Shown here: piece by piece, positions 15,783-22,482 of the stretch | How the letters are laid out: every line of letters begins with the position of its first letter | How positions within the stretch are numbered: the stretch's first letter is position 1 | Assembly: GCA_002327315.1 (NCBI GenBank) | Contig: DCVI01000027.1 | Span: forward strand, 1 to 29,090 | Direction: 5' to 3' | DNA length: 29,090 nt | Source of the DNA: Syntrophaceae bacterium UBA2192 | Lineage (GTDB): Bacteria; Desulfobacterota; Syntrophia; Syntrophales; UBA2192 | Made by a program: the position numbers and the translations under genes | The notes under the pieces: model-generated | What the model was told of the DNA's origin: nothing | Databases searched by the model: none | Seen by the model: the letters and a program-made list of their open reading frames with translations, nothing else

Positions 15783-15823
15783 GTGAACTCGACGTCCCCG
15801 CGGCCCGCGAAGGGGAAAGGAGG

Positions 15824-15886
15824 CTTCCCTATACCCTATACCCTACACCCTATACCCTACACCCTCGTCCCTGGTCCCTAGTCCCT
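15824..15886. repeat. 7-nt tandem array (ATACCCT-type) containing a stop codon
   Basis: Nine heptamers in perfect register: CTTCCCT, ATACCCT, ATACCCT, ACACCCT, ATACCCT, ACACCCT, CGTCCCT, GGTCCCT, AGTCCCT. The stop codon of the minus-strand cyclase gene (15878-15880) and its last two sense codons fall inside the array. Confidence 0.8.
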
Positions 15887-16666
15887 TTCTTCTACAATGG
15901 CCACCGGCCGACACCAACCGGCGCTCGCCCCCTTTACCTTGACGGGGAAGCAGCAGAGTGTGAACCCGTGGGGGCGGCCAATGGCCGAGAGGTTGGCCAT
16001 CTTCTCCATGTGGCAGTAGCCGATGTCGATCCCGGCAAAGTGGGCTTCCCAGATTACCCGTGCATCGCCGGTGCGTTTGAATTCCTCGGCGATATAAGGC
16101 AGCGGCCTGTCCCAGCTCCAGGCATCGGTGCCCACGATCTTGACGCCCTTCTCCAACAGCCGGAGGGTGCTCTCACGCTCCATGCCGGGCCCCTTCACGA
16201 GGTACTCCGGTGTGCCCCAGGCTGCATCCGCCCCCGTCTGGATCACGACAATGTCGAGGGGCTTGATCTCGTAGCGGATCCTCTCGAGGGCCTTGCGGAC
16301 GTCAACCGTGGTGATGCGCTCGCCATCCGCCTTGTGCCGGAAATCGAGGACGACCCCGTCGCCCATGCACCACTCCAGGGGGATCTCGTCGATCGTCATG
16401 GCGGGCTTGCCGCCGTCCATGGTGGGGTGATAGTGCCAGGGGGCGTCGAGGTGGGTGCCGCTGTGGGTGGTGAGGTGGACGAACTCGAGCGACCAGCCCA
16501 GCCCGCCCGGGAGCTGCTCTTTTCTCACCCCGGGGAAGAAATCCTGCATCTGTTCGGCGCCCTGCTCGTGGCCGACGTAGTCGATTTTCGGGATCATCAT
16601 GGGCGGGTCGCTGGGAAGCCCCGACTCGATGGCGATGCTGAGATCGACAAAGCGCCTTTTCTTCAT
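15878..16666 (-). CDS. cyclase/kynurenine-formamidase-family metal-dependent hydrolase
   Basis: A 262-residue protein of the cyclase family (PF04199 type). The metal-binding signature HSGTHLDAPWHY spans residues 68-79 (His68, His72, Asp74, His78). Other family traits are the N-terminal VDLSIAIESGLP and the IVVIQTGADAAWGTPEYLVKGPGM and VGTDAWSWDRP stretches. Members hydrolyse amides or lactones such as N-formylkynurenine; the substrate here is unknown. Start 16666 (MKKRRFVDLS) is chosen for its AAGGGGGAG ribosome site; the frame is open to 16795. Only 13 bp separate it from the upstream nitroreductase gene, so the two are probably co-transcribed. The stop codon lies in a tandem repeat. Confidence 0.88.
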   Translation of the reverse strand: MKKRRFVDLSIAIESGLPSDPPMMIPKIDYVGHEQGAEQMQDFFPGVRKEQLPGGLGWSLEFVHLTTHSGTHLDAPWHYHPTMDGGKPAMTIDEIPLEWCMGDGVVLDFRHKADGERITTVDVRKALERIRYEIKPLDIVVIQTGADAAWGTPEYLVKGPGMERESTLRLLEKGVKIVGTDAWSWDRPLPYIAEEFKRTGDARVIWEAHFAGIDIGYCHMEKMANLSAIGRPHGFTLCCFPVKVKGASAGWCRPVAIVEERD

Positions 16667-16679
16667 GAACTCCCCCTTC

Positions 16680-17339
16680 CTATCTCTCCTCGTAACCGAG
16701 CGGCATGACATAAAGGGGCATCGCATCGGCTGCAAGGCCCAGCCCCTTGCGGATCGCACCCTCGTCGATGCCCGCAACGAGGCAGGTCCCGACACCGCGG
16801 GCCGCGCTCATGAGATACACGTTCTGCGCGATGGCGCCTGCTGTCGCGTGGGCCCAGCGCAGCCGCTCCTCGCCGCTGGCGAAAAAACCGGGGTATTTCC
16901 CCGGGTCGGCCACCAGCACGAGCACGTGGGAGGCCCGCCCGACAAACCGCTGGCCCGTAAGGCGCTCCTTAAGGCCGGCCGGTGCGGCGGCCTTCAGTCG
17001 GTGGGCCGATGCATCGTAGCGCCAGGCGCCTTCATCGCTCACGACATAGATGTCGATGTACTCGTTGCCGAAGGCCGACGGGGCCGTGCGCCTGCCGTAG
17101 TCGCGGTTCACGCCGTTTGCCGCCCAGAGGATCGCGGAAAGGTCCTGCAGATTGAGCCTGGCCGTCGTGTAGTCACGCACACTCTTACGATTCTCCAACG
17201 CATTCACCAGATCCGACTGAACGGCTGCCGGCCGCTTTGGAAGGGAGATGTCTTTCGCTCCCGCACCGGATACGGGAAAAGCCAGCAGGACGATCGGCAG
17301 GGACAGGGCAATCCGCTTCAACCATCGGTTGTGCATCAT
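16680..17339 (-). CDS. exported SagB/ThcOx-type nitroreductase family protein
   Basis: A 219-residue protein with a Sec signal peptide (RWLKRIALSLPIVLLAFPVSGAGA) followed by the nitroreductase fold. NRKSVRDYTTARLNLQDLSAILWAANGVN is the FMN-phosphate-binding start of the family, AFGNEYIDIYVVSDEG follows, and AGAIAQNVYLMSAARGVGTCLVAGID is the central helix. Extracytoplasmic nitroreductase-like proteins of this type occur in many anaerobes; the substrate is unknown. Several ATGs are possible (17366, 17345, 17339, 17336). I prefer 17339 because AAGGAG lies 8 nt before it. It lies 13 bp upstream of the cyclase gene and 72 bp downstream of the rhodanese gene. Confidence 0.83.
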   Translation of the reverse strand: MMHNRWLKRIALSLPIVLLAFPVSGAGAKDISLPKRPAAVQSDLVNALENRKSVRDYTTARLNLQDLSAILWAANGVNRDYGRRTAPSAFGNEYIDIYVVSDEGAWRYDASAHRLKAAAPAGLKERLTGQRFVGRASHVLVLVADPGKYPGFFASGEERLRWAHATAGAIAQNVYLMSAARGVGTCLVAGIDEGAIRKGLGLAADAMPLYVMPLGYEER

Positions 17340-17411
17340 CTCCATTGCTCCTTCATGGTCGCCCATGCAAGAAAAAGGACCCTGCCGCTCCGCGGCGAGG
17401 GCCCCTGCGTT

Positions 17412-17825
17412 CTACATCGGCTCCGTGGGGAAGCCGGCCTCCACCCATTCGTTCCACTCGCCCTTCAGGGCGTAGACCTTCTTGAACCCCAGTTTGATCA
17501 TTTCCTGTGCCACCCAGGCACTGGTTGCCTCGTTGTGTCAGGCACAGTAGAGGACGATTTCCTTGTCTTTTGAATACTTGTCCGCCCAGGATTTTATATC
17601 CTGCTTGGGGTCTTCCCGGACGGCGCCCTTGATCTTGAGGTTGCTTTTAGCCAGATCGCCCGCCTGCCGCACGTCGATGACGACGAGCTCCGGCTTGCCC
17701 AGCATCGCCTTGAGTTCTTCCTTGCTCATTTTCTCGACCTGTGCCGAGACATCAGTGCCGGAAAGCAGCAGCAGGACAGCCAGTGCGAGGCCCATGACGA
17801 CTGTGACGGTCATTCTGTTGCGCAT
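17412..17825 (-). CDS. exported rhodanese-like protein, probable selenoprotein (in-frame UGA)
   Basis: The frame begins MRNRMTVTVV with a Sec signal peptide ending near VSA (residue 28). The rhodanese domain follows: LVVIDVRQAGDLAKSNLKIKGA (48-69) and EIVLYCA (89-95) with the active-site Cys94. A UGA codon (17538-17540) comes next, and the same frame continues with HNEATSAWVAQEMIKLGF and a normal rhodanese end to a TAG at 17412. The residue at the UGA is Cys in the usual YCAC-[PH]-NEATS loop. A hairpin GUGCC-UGGGU-GGCAC starts 16 nt after the UGA, as a bacterial SECIS should. I read this as a 137-residue protein with Sec96. AAGGAGG precedes the start at 17825. The alternative is a nonsense-mutated pseudogene. 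Confidence 0.75.
17507..17521 (-). promoter_or_regulatory. candidate bacterial SECIS hairpin
   Basis: On the mRNA strand GTGCC-TGGGT-GGCAC forms a 5-bp stem with a G-containing 5-nt loop. It can be extended by two further G-C pairs beyond an A-A mismatch. The apical loop lies about 21 nt downstream of the UGA, inside the range known for bacterial SECIS elements. Confidence 0.6.
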
Positions 17826-17916
17826 CGGTTGAACCCTCCTTTCCATGGTCTTTCAAGGCTTTATCATCCCACAGAAAGGCAGAAATGAAAAGCGGCGCCC
17901 CGGGGGAAAAGAACGC

Positions 17917-17945
17917 TTGACAAATACGGCGGGAGTGTCTTTAAT
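17917..17945 (+). promoter_or_regulatory. strong sigma70-like promoter with no gene behind it
   Basis: A perfect TTGACA (17917-17922), a 17-bp spacer and TTTAAT (17940-17945) give one of the best promoters in the window. It points right into a gene-free stretch that ends in a terminator hairpin at 18225-18263. Confidence 0.65.
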
Positions 17946-17951
17946 AATAAA

Positions 17952-18265
17952 CAAGTTGCACTGAAATCCGATCTTCTTCTTTTCTCCGACCTTTCCCTTT
18001 CATTTCCCTTCTGTGTCAACGCTCTGCTTGCGAAATGTCGCTTTTTTCATGATCCGCCACGACGAACCGGATACCGGCCCTTGAACTCGTAACTCACCAA
18101 AAACCCTGTCCACTCTGTATGGAAAGGATGCCCCGTTCGTTCCGGGGGTTCTCTTTCCAAAATCAGCCTTTACCCTTAAGCATCCCCCGCGGTGCGCGCG
18201 GCCTGACGGGGATGTATCCATAGCAGGAGGGCTTCCGCTCAGGGGTTTCGCGGAAGCCCTCCTCG
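17952..18265 (+). ncRNA. candidate structured non-coding RNA
   Basis: About 310 nt lie between a good promoter and a strong hairpin, with no gene that I can support. Within it are a two-tier stem (TGGAAAG/CTTTCCA at 18120-18159 with an inner CCCCG/CGGGG), and a CATCCCC/GGGGATG stem at 18181-18215. I looked for conserved signatures of tmRNA, RNase P RNA and SRP RNA and found none. The only short frame of note is 34 codons (MERMPRSF...) without a ribosome site, ending 3 bp before the terminator. It could instead be a small-protein gene or an inactive remnant. Confidence 0.4.
18225..18263 (+). terminator. strong hairpin terminator
   Basis: AGGAGGGCTTCCGC (18225-18238) and its perfect inverse (18250-18263) make a 14-bp stem with an 11-nt loop, followed by CGCATTTCAT. 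It ends the candidate transcript from 17917 and could also act on the other strand. Confidence 0.7.
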
Positions 18266-18299
18266 CATTTCATCTGCGGCTTACCGAGTGAGTTCGTGA

Positions 18300-18331
18300 G
18301 GCTGGTTTAAAATGCCCAGATGCAAGGCCCC
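18300..18331. mobile_element. half copy of the 121-bp palindromic element
   Basis: The sequence GGCTGGTTTAAAATGCCCAG and the following ATGCAAGGCCCC closely match one arm of the element at 1759-1879. The other arm is missing; an inverted octamer array begins about 13 bp further on. Confidence 0.6.
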
Positions 18332-18344
18332 TGCACAAAATTAC

Positions 18345-18431
18345 GAAGTCAGGAAGCTATGAAGAGCGGAAGCCAGGAGTTGATGGAAGATTTCTTATCC
18401 GCTCTTCCTAACTTCTGCTCTTCCGATCTTC
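18345..18431. repeat. inverted 8-nt repeat array (GAAG octamers), copy 2
   Basis: The left units are GAAGTCAG, GAAGCTAT, GAAGAGCG, GAAGCCAG (18345-18376). The right units are CGCTCTTC, CTAACTTC, TGCTCTTC, CGATCTTC (18400-18431). It is organised like the arrays at 15691 and 25943 and shares units such as CGATCTTC with the first. It lies 63 bp downstream of the stop codon of the HD gene at 18495. Confidence 0.7.
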
Positions 18432-18494
18432 ACAAGCTTGTCGTCTGAGGACGTTCGCAGATCCCGCAACGAGATGTCTCCTCCGTGGCCAGCA

Positions 18495-19055
18495 TCACAG
18501 TCCCAGCCGGTCGCTGATCATACTCATCGCCTTCAGGGATAGCTCCGCGAATTCGTCCAGCGGGATGCCGATCTTTTCGCACTCGAGGATATTCTCGCGG
18601 CTCACCGAGGCGGCAAAGGCCTTCTCCTTCATCCGCTTCACCACCGACTTTGTCTTTACGCCGGCGATCTTTTTGTCGGGGTAGACCATGGTGGTTGCGA
18701 TGATGAGGCCCGTGATCGTCTCGCCCGCCGCAAGGGCGTGCTGGAACTCGGTGCTTCTCTTCGTCCCGGCCGCCGTCTCGTTGTGCATCTTGATGGCGTC
18801 GATGATCTCGGCATCCAGGCCCTTCTCCTTCAGGATCCTCTCCGTCTCGAGGCAGTGCACATTGAGATCGGCATTGCAGAGCTCCACGTCCAGATCGTGC
18901 AGCAGGCCCGCCAGGCCCCACCTTTCCTCATCGCGCCCCAGCCTCCGGGCAAGGGCCCGCATGACGGCCTCCGAGGCGAGACAGTGGTTGATCATCCGTT
19001 CATTTTTGATATGCTGCCCGAGCAGCGCAAGCGCTTCATCCCGCGACATGGACAT
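18495..19055 (-). CDS. HDIG-type HD-domain protein
   Basis: A 186-residue cytoplasmic phosphohydrolase-like protein. HD-fold ligands are visible: NHCLASEAVMRALARRLG (His24), GLLHDLDVE (the His-Asp pair near residue 53), VHCLETERIL and AIKMHNE. A C-terminal region with PDKKIAGVKTKSVVKRMKEKAFAASVSR is typical of this uncharacterised HDIG subfamily. In relatives a metal-ligand Asp precedes the TG-[LF]-I motif; here it appears as Glu in AAGETITGLI. The substrate is unknown. The stop is at 18495 and the start at 19055 has GGAGACGAAACC before it. The aldo/keto reductase gene ends 31 bp upstream on the same strand, so the two may be co-transcribed. Confidence 0.85.
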   Translation of the reverse strand: MSMSRDEALALLGQHIKNERMINHCLASEAVMRALARRLGRDEERWGLAGLLHDLDVELCNADLNVHCLETERILKEKGLDAEIIDAIKMHNETAAGTKRSTEFQHALAAGETITGLIIATTMVYPDKKIAGVKTKSVVKRMKEKAFAASVSRENILECEKIGIPLDEFAELSLKAMSMISDRLGL

Positions 19056-19086
19056 GGTTTCGTCTCCTTTGGCCCGCGGCTTTCCT

Positions 19087-20079
19087 TCACGTCGACTTTC
19101 TCATGAAGTTCATCATGGCCTCGCCGTAACGCTCGCCGGCAGCCACCCCCTTCGGGGCGATCGTCTCGAGGCGCGACCGATCCTCTGCCGAGAGGGTCAC
19201 CTCGAGGGCCGCGATGTTCTCCTCCAGCCATTTCCTGCGCTTTGTCCCGGGGATTGGGATGATATCCTCGCCCCGGGCAAGCAGCCAGGCGAGGGCCAGC
19301 TGAGCCGCCGTGCACCCCTTTTCCTTCGCCATCTCGCCGACCGCTTTTGCCAGCGCCAGGTTCTTCCTGAGGTTCTCCTCCTGGAAGCGGGGATTCGTGC
19401 GCCGGAAATCATCCTCGCTCAGATCCTCCGGTTTTGTGATCTTTCCCGTGAGAAACCCCCGCCCAAGGGGGCTGTAGGCCACATAGCCGATCCCCAGTTC
19501 GCGGCAGACGGGAAGTGAGTCGTCCTCGTGGTCTCGTGTCCACAGGGAATACTCGCTCTGGAGGGCCGTGATGGGATGGACGGAAAAGGCACGCCGCAGG
19601 GTGTTCGGCCCTGCCTCCGAAAGGCCCAGGAAGCGAACTTTTCCTTCCTTCACCAGGCCGGCCATGGCCCCCACGGTCTCCTCGACGGGCACCTCCGGGT
19701 CCATGCGGTGCTGGTAGTAGAGGTCGATGACATCGACGCCGAGGCGCTTCAGGCTTGCCTCACAGGACGATCGCACGTACTCGGGCCTGCCGCAGAACCC
19801 GCGGTAGTTGGGGTCGGCGCTTCGCAGGATGCCGAACTTGGTGGCGAGGAATGCCTCCTTGCGCCGTTTGCGAATGGCCCGACCGACGAGTTCCTCGTTC
19901 GTGAAAGGCCCGTAGACGTCGGCCGTGTCGAGAAAATTCAGACCCACGTCGAGGGCCCGGTGGATCGTGGCGATCGACTCCGCCTCGTCCCGCGGGCCGT
20001 AGAAGTCCGACATCCCCATGCACCCCAGGCCCATCGCCGAAACGACGGGGCCGCTCTTCCCCAGCCGTCTTGTCTTCAT
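19087..20079 (-). CDS. aldo/keto reductase
   Basis: A 330-residue NAD(P)H-dependent oxidoreductase with a TIM-barrel. The catalytic tetrad is complete: Asp51 and Tyr56 in FLDTADVYG, Lys81 in ATKFG and His124 in YYQHRMD. The cofactor-binding C-terminus has IIPIPGTKRRKWLEENIAAL. It resembles YajO/IolS-like AKRs that reduce aldehydes and quinones; the natural substrate is not evident. Start 20079 is preferred over 20097 because AAGGAGGG lies about 8 nt upstream and the protein then begins MKTRRLGKSG, as is usual for the family. It is likely co-transcribed with the HD gene downstream. Confidence 0.92.
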   Translation of the reverse strand: MKTRRLGKSGPVVSAMGLGCMGMSDFYGPRDEAESIATIHRALDVGLNFLDTADVYGPFTNEELVGRAIRKRRKEAFLATKFGILRSADPNYRGFCGRPEYVRSSCEASLKRLGVDVIDLYYQHRMDPEVPVEETVGAMAGLVKEGKVRFLGLSEAGPNTLRRAFSVHPITALQSEYSLWTRDHEDDSLPVCRELGIGYVAYSPLGRGFLTGKITKPEDLSEDDFRRTNPRFQEENLRKNLALAKAVGEMAKEKGCTAAQLALAWLLARGEDIIPIPGTKRRKWLEENIAALEVTLSAEDRSRLETIAPKGVAAGERYGEAMMNFMRKST

Positions 20080-20179
20080 ATCTAGACCCTCCTTCACCCG
20101 TCTAATGAGAACTGCTTTTCACTGAACACCGGCACAGGTAAATTACCACATTCCCGCGGATCCGGGCAACACGGCTTTT

Positions 20180-20764
20180 TTGGTCGTCATGGTGTGCATC
20201 ATCATCATGGTCTTCCTGCAGGTCCGGTACTGCGCACCCACGCCGCCGGCCCCGGCCGTGAAGCCGGCCGTTGACGCGGCGGCCAAGGCAGTGATGGACA
20301 AACTCGGCAAATTCATGGCGACCAAGCTGCCGAACGGGGTTGAGCTCAACCTTCCCGAGTTCGGCGTCGAGAAAAAACTGATTGCCTTCATCGAAGACAA
20401 AAACAAGCTTGTTGACAAAACGACCTGGTTTTCCTTTGATCGATTGGATTTCGAAACCGGAAGCGCAACGCTGAAACCGACCTCGGCGGAGCAGCTGAAA
20501 AACATCGCGGAGATCATGAAAGCCTATCCGAAAGTTGCACTGAAGCTTGGAGGGTACACGGATAATACGGGCAATGCAGACGCCAATCTCAAGCTCTCTC
20601 AGAAACGAGCTGAAAGCACCATGCAGGAGCTTGTCAAATTAGGCGTCGATGCCAAGAGACTGCAAACCGAAGGGTATGGAGAGAAGTATCCGGTTGCCGA
20701 CAACTCCACGGAAGAAGGACGTGCGAAGAACCGGAGAATCGATCTTCGAGTCACGAGCAAGTAA
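20180..20764 (+). CDS. OmpA-family peptidoglycan-binding protein
   Basis: A 194-residue protein. A hydrophobic N-terminal anchor (VVMVCIIIMVFLQV) and a Pro/Ala-rich linker lead to an OmpA C-terminal domain (about 80-192): WFSFDRLDFETGSATL, then the peptidoglycan-binding signature GYTDNTGNADANLKLSQKRA, and GYGEKYPVADNSTEEGRAKNRRIDLRV. It would sit in the inner membrane or periplasm and bind the cell wall. No convincing ribosome site is seen before the TTG at 20180 or the ATG at 20189, so the true N-terminus is uncertain and could have been lost. A second copy of the tail lies in frame behind the stop. Confidence 0.82.
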   Translation: MVVMVCIIIMVFLQVRYCAPTPPAPAVKPAVDAAAKAVMDKLGKFMATKLPNGVELNLPEFGVEKKLIAFIEDKNKLVDKTTWFSFDRLDFETGSATLKPTSAEQLKNIAEIMKAYPKVALKLGGYTDNTGNADANLKLSQKRAESTMQELVKLGVDAKRLQTEGYGEKYPVADNSTEEGRAKNRRIDLRVTSK

Positions 20765-20770
20765 GGGAAG

Positions 20771-20854
20771 AGATACGGCGAAGACAAGCCCATAGCCGGC
20801 AATGAAACCGAAGAGGGCCGGGCGAAAAACCGACGCGTTGAGCTCAGCTCGTGA
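20771..20854 (+). pseudogene. vestigial second OmpA C-terminal tail
   Basis: Directly after the TAA of the OmpA-like gene and in the same frame, the DNA encodes RYGEDKPIAGNETEEGRAKNRRVELSS and then TGA. This matches the end of the OmpA-like protein (GYGEKYPVADNSTEEGRAKNRRIDLRV). It has no start codon of its own, so it is a duplication remnant or the leftover of a second OmpA gene. Confidence 0.7.
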
Positions 20855-20868
20855 AGTAATCCGCAAAC

Positions 20869-20912
20869 AGGTCTCCGGCAGGGCGGCCTGCCGACCGCCC
20901 TGCCGGAGACCT
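20869..20912. terminator. 18-bp perfect hairpin terminator
   Basis: AGGTCTCCGGCAGGGCGG (20869-20886) and its exact inverse (20895-20912) enclose an 8-nt loop. It separates the OmpA unit from the convergent YbjQ-like gene and probably terminates both. Confidence 0.8.
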
Positions 20913-20928
20913 TTCCATCCCGTCGATT

Positions 20929-21249
20929 CTAACCCAGCCTCACGGCCGTGCCGCTCACGCTGACCATGAGCATGCCGTTCTTCTCGCCGAGGACCTCGTA
21001 GTCGATGTCCACGCCCACGACGGCGTTTGCCCCGCGGGCCCCGGCCGCTTCCTCGAGCTCCTGAAAGGCGATCTCCCGGGCGCGCCGCAGCTCCTTTTCG
21101 TAGGAGCCCGAGCGCCCGCCCACGATGTCGCGCACCCCCGCGAAAAGGTCCCGGAAGATGTTGGCCCCGAGAACGGCCTCGCCCGTGACAACTCCCAGAT
21201 ACTCACGGATGGTTTTCCCCTCGACACCGGGCGTGGTGGTAACGATCAT
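20929..21249 (-). CDS. YbjQ/UPF0145 family protein
   Basis: A 106-residue cytoplasmic protein, full length for the family. It has VTTTPGVEGKTIREYLGVVTGEAVLGANIFRD at the N-terminus and ARGANAVVGVDIDYEVLG near residues 70-87, both family hallmarks. The fold is a small dodecin-like or ferredoxin-like one described as putative heavy-metal-binding; biochemical function is not established. AAAGGAGG precedes the ATG. It is divergent from the lipoprotein gene at 21433. Confidence 0.9.
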   Translation of the reverse strand: MIVTTTPGVEGKTIREYLGVVTGEAVLGANIFRDLFAGVRDIVGGRSGSYEKELRRAREIAFQELEEAAGARGANAVVGVDIDYEVLGEKNGMLMVSVSGTAVRLG

Positions 21250-21432
21250 GGCCTGCCTCCTTTACTCGATTGCTGCCTGAAGATTCCCACAAATCGCCCG
21301 GGCGATCAACCCCGGGTTTGTGCCCGCCGTCCTGACCAAACTGCACAAGGCATCTTTCTTGCTTTGAATTCACTTCATCCCCGGCAGATCGTCAGGACAA
21401 CCGGCGAAACACCCCCCGGGGCGAGGTGATCC

Positions 21433-22296
21433 ATGTCGTACCGAAAGCTTGCAGCCATCGTCCTGGTTCTTTGCGTTGCGGCCTGCACGGGCGTAAAGGA
21501 CGAGCCCCTTCCGCTCAGCCGTGAAAACATCGAGAAGTACGTCGCGGCAGTCGACAAGAGCTCCCGGAAGATCGAGCCCAATACGGGGACCGTCCTGGAA
21601 CGGGTTGCCACCCTGTACAGGGACCCCCTCGAGAACAGCCTCGGCTACAGCTTCGACCGGACGCTCCGGCATTACTTCGTCAACCGGGCCGGCATCACGT
21701 CAGACCCCGCGTCGAAGGTCTTCGCCGACCTGATCACGCCGGGTGCCCAGGCCGTCCTCATGAATGCCGACGAAGCCTTGCGGGCAGGGATCATTTCGAT
21801 AAAGACCCGCGACTTGCTTGCGATTCTGGCTAAGTTCCGCTGCGACCACGGCCTGCTTCTCGGCAACGGGGAGTGGGAGCGGATGAGCGGTTTCCTGGGC
21901 CTGGTATCGGACTGCGAAAAGGAAGGCGACGGGCCCTGCACGGCCGGGAGGCTCGTCGAGATGGCCATCGAACGGGAGATCATCCCGCGGCAGGAGATGG
22001 AGATCGCCTCGAAAGCCGCTGAGGAAGAGAGGCTCGTCTACGTCCGGAATTTCCTGATCGCGCATTTCAACCTCTCGCACTGGGAGGGCGCCCGGCTTTT
22101 CATCGGATCCGACGGAAGAGAAATCGAAATCTCATCCCTCTTCGATGACCCGGAAACTCAGATCATCACCAACGAGCGGGTCGTCTACCTGGCCGAGCAG
22201 TACGCGAAAATGATCAAAAAGGAAAAAAGCCTCCTGACGGAAAAAAGCAGCGCCCCCCTGCGGGCCCTGCAATCCGAACCGGGAAATCGCTCCTGA
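21433..22296 (+). CDS. hypothetical lipoprotein, 287 aa
   Basis: I do not recognise the family. The protein has a clear lipoprotein signal (MSYRKLAAIVLVLCVAAC, Cys18), so it should be anchored in the envelope. The rest is mostly helical and charged, with three further cysteines (RCDHG, SDCEKEG, GPCTAG at about 137-176) that could form a disulfide. The C-terminal part is a long helix rich in Lys and Glu. GAGGTGAT lies just before the start. Composition matches the neighbours. Confidence 0.75.
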   Translation: MSYRKLAAIVLVLCVAACTGVKDEPLPLSRENIEKYVAAVDKSSRKIEPNTGTVLERVATLYRDPLENSLGYSFDRTLRHYFVNRAGITSDPASKVFADLITPGAQAVLMNADEALRAGIISIKTRDLLAILAKFRCDHGLLLGNGEWERMSGFLGLVSDCEKEGDGPCTAGRLVEMAIEREIIPRQEMEIASKAAEEERLVYVRNFLIAHFNLSHWEGARLFIGSDGREIEISSLFDDPETQIITNERVVYLAEQYAKMIKKEKSLLTEKSSAPLRALQSEPGNRS

Positions 22297-22331
22297 CAGA
22301 CGGGGCTTTCCTTTCATCCCCCCTCTTCGTA

Positions 22332-22360
22332 TTGACAGGCGACGCAATTCCCCCTAGACT
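22332..22360 (+). promoter_or_regulatory. sigma70-like promoter of the hydratase gene
   Basis: A perfect TTGACA (22332-22337), a 17-bp spacer and TAGACT (22355-22360). Transcription would start near 22367, giving a leader of about 115 nt. The leader ends in a GGAGGGAG ribosome site and includes a small TGACC/GGTCA hairpin near 22443-22459. Confidence 0.6.
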
Positions 22361-22482
22361 GCCCGTGGCGGCTCAGCTTGCCGCGCACTTCATGACCGGG
22401 CTCGCGTTCGCGATGACGGGAAAAGGGGCATCTTTCCGTTACCTGACCGGTTACGGGTCAATGACTGAAGGAGGGAGCTGTT

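Noticed and set aside
17538..17846. Rhodanese as a simple truncated 102-residue protein or pseudogene
   Set aside because: The frame after the UGA keeps the family sequence to a natural end and is followed by a SECIS-like hairpin; truncation would remove most of the active-site loop. A nonsense mutation remains possible.
18000..18221. A 73-codon minus-strand frame in the gene-free region
   Set aside because: It has no ribosome site, no recognisable domain and an atypical composition; it lies opposite the candidate RNA hairpins.
17952..18265. tmRNA, RNase P RNA or SRP RNA
   Set aside because: I looked for the T-arm and CCA end, the P4 GAGGAAAGTCC segment and the SRP tetraloop region and found none.
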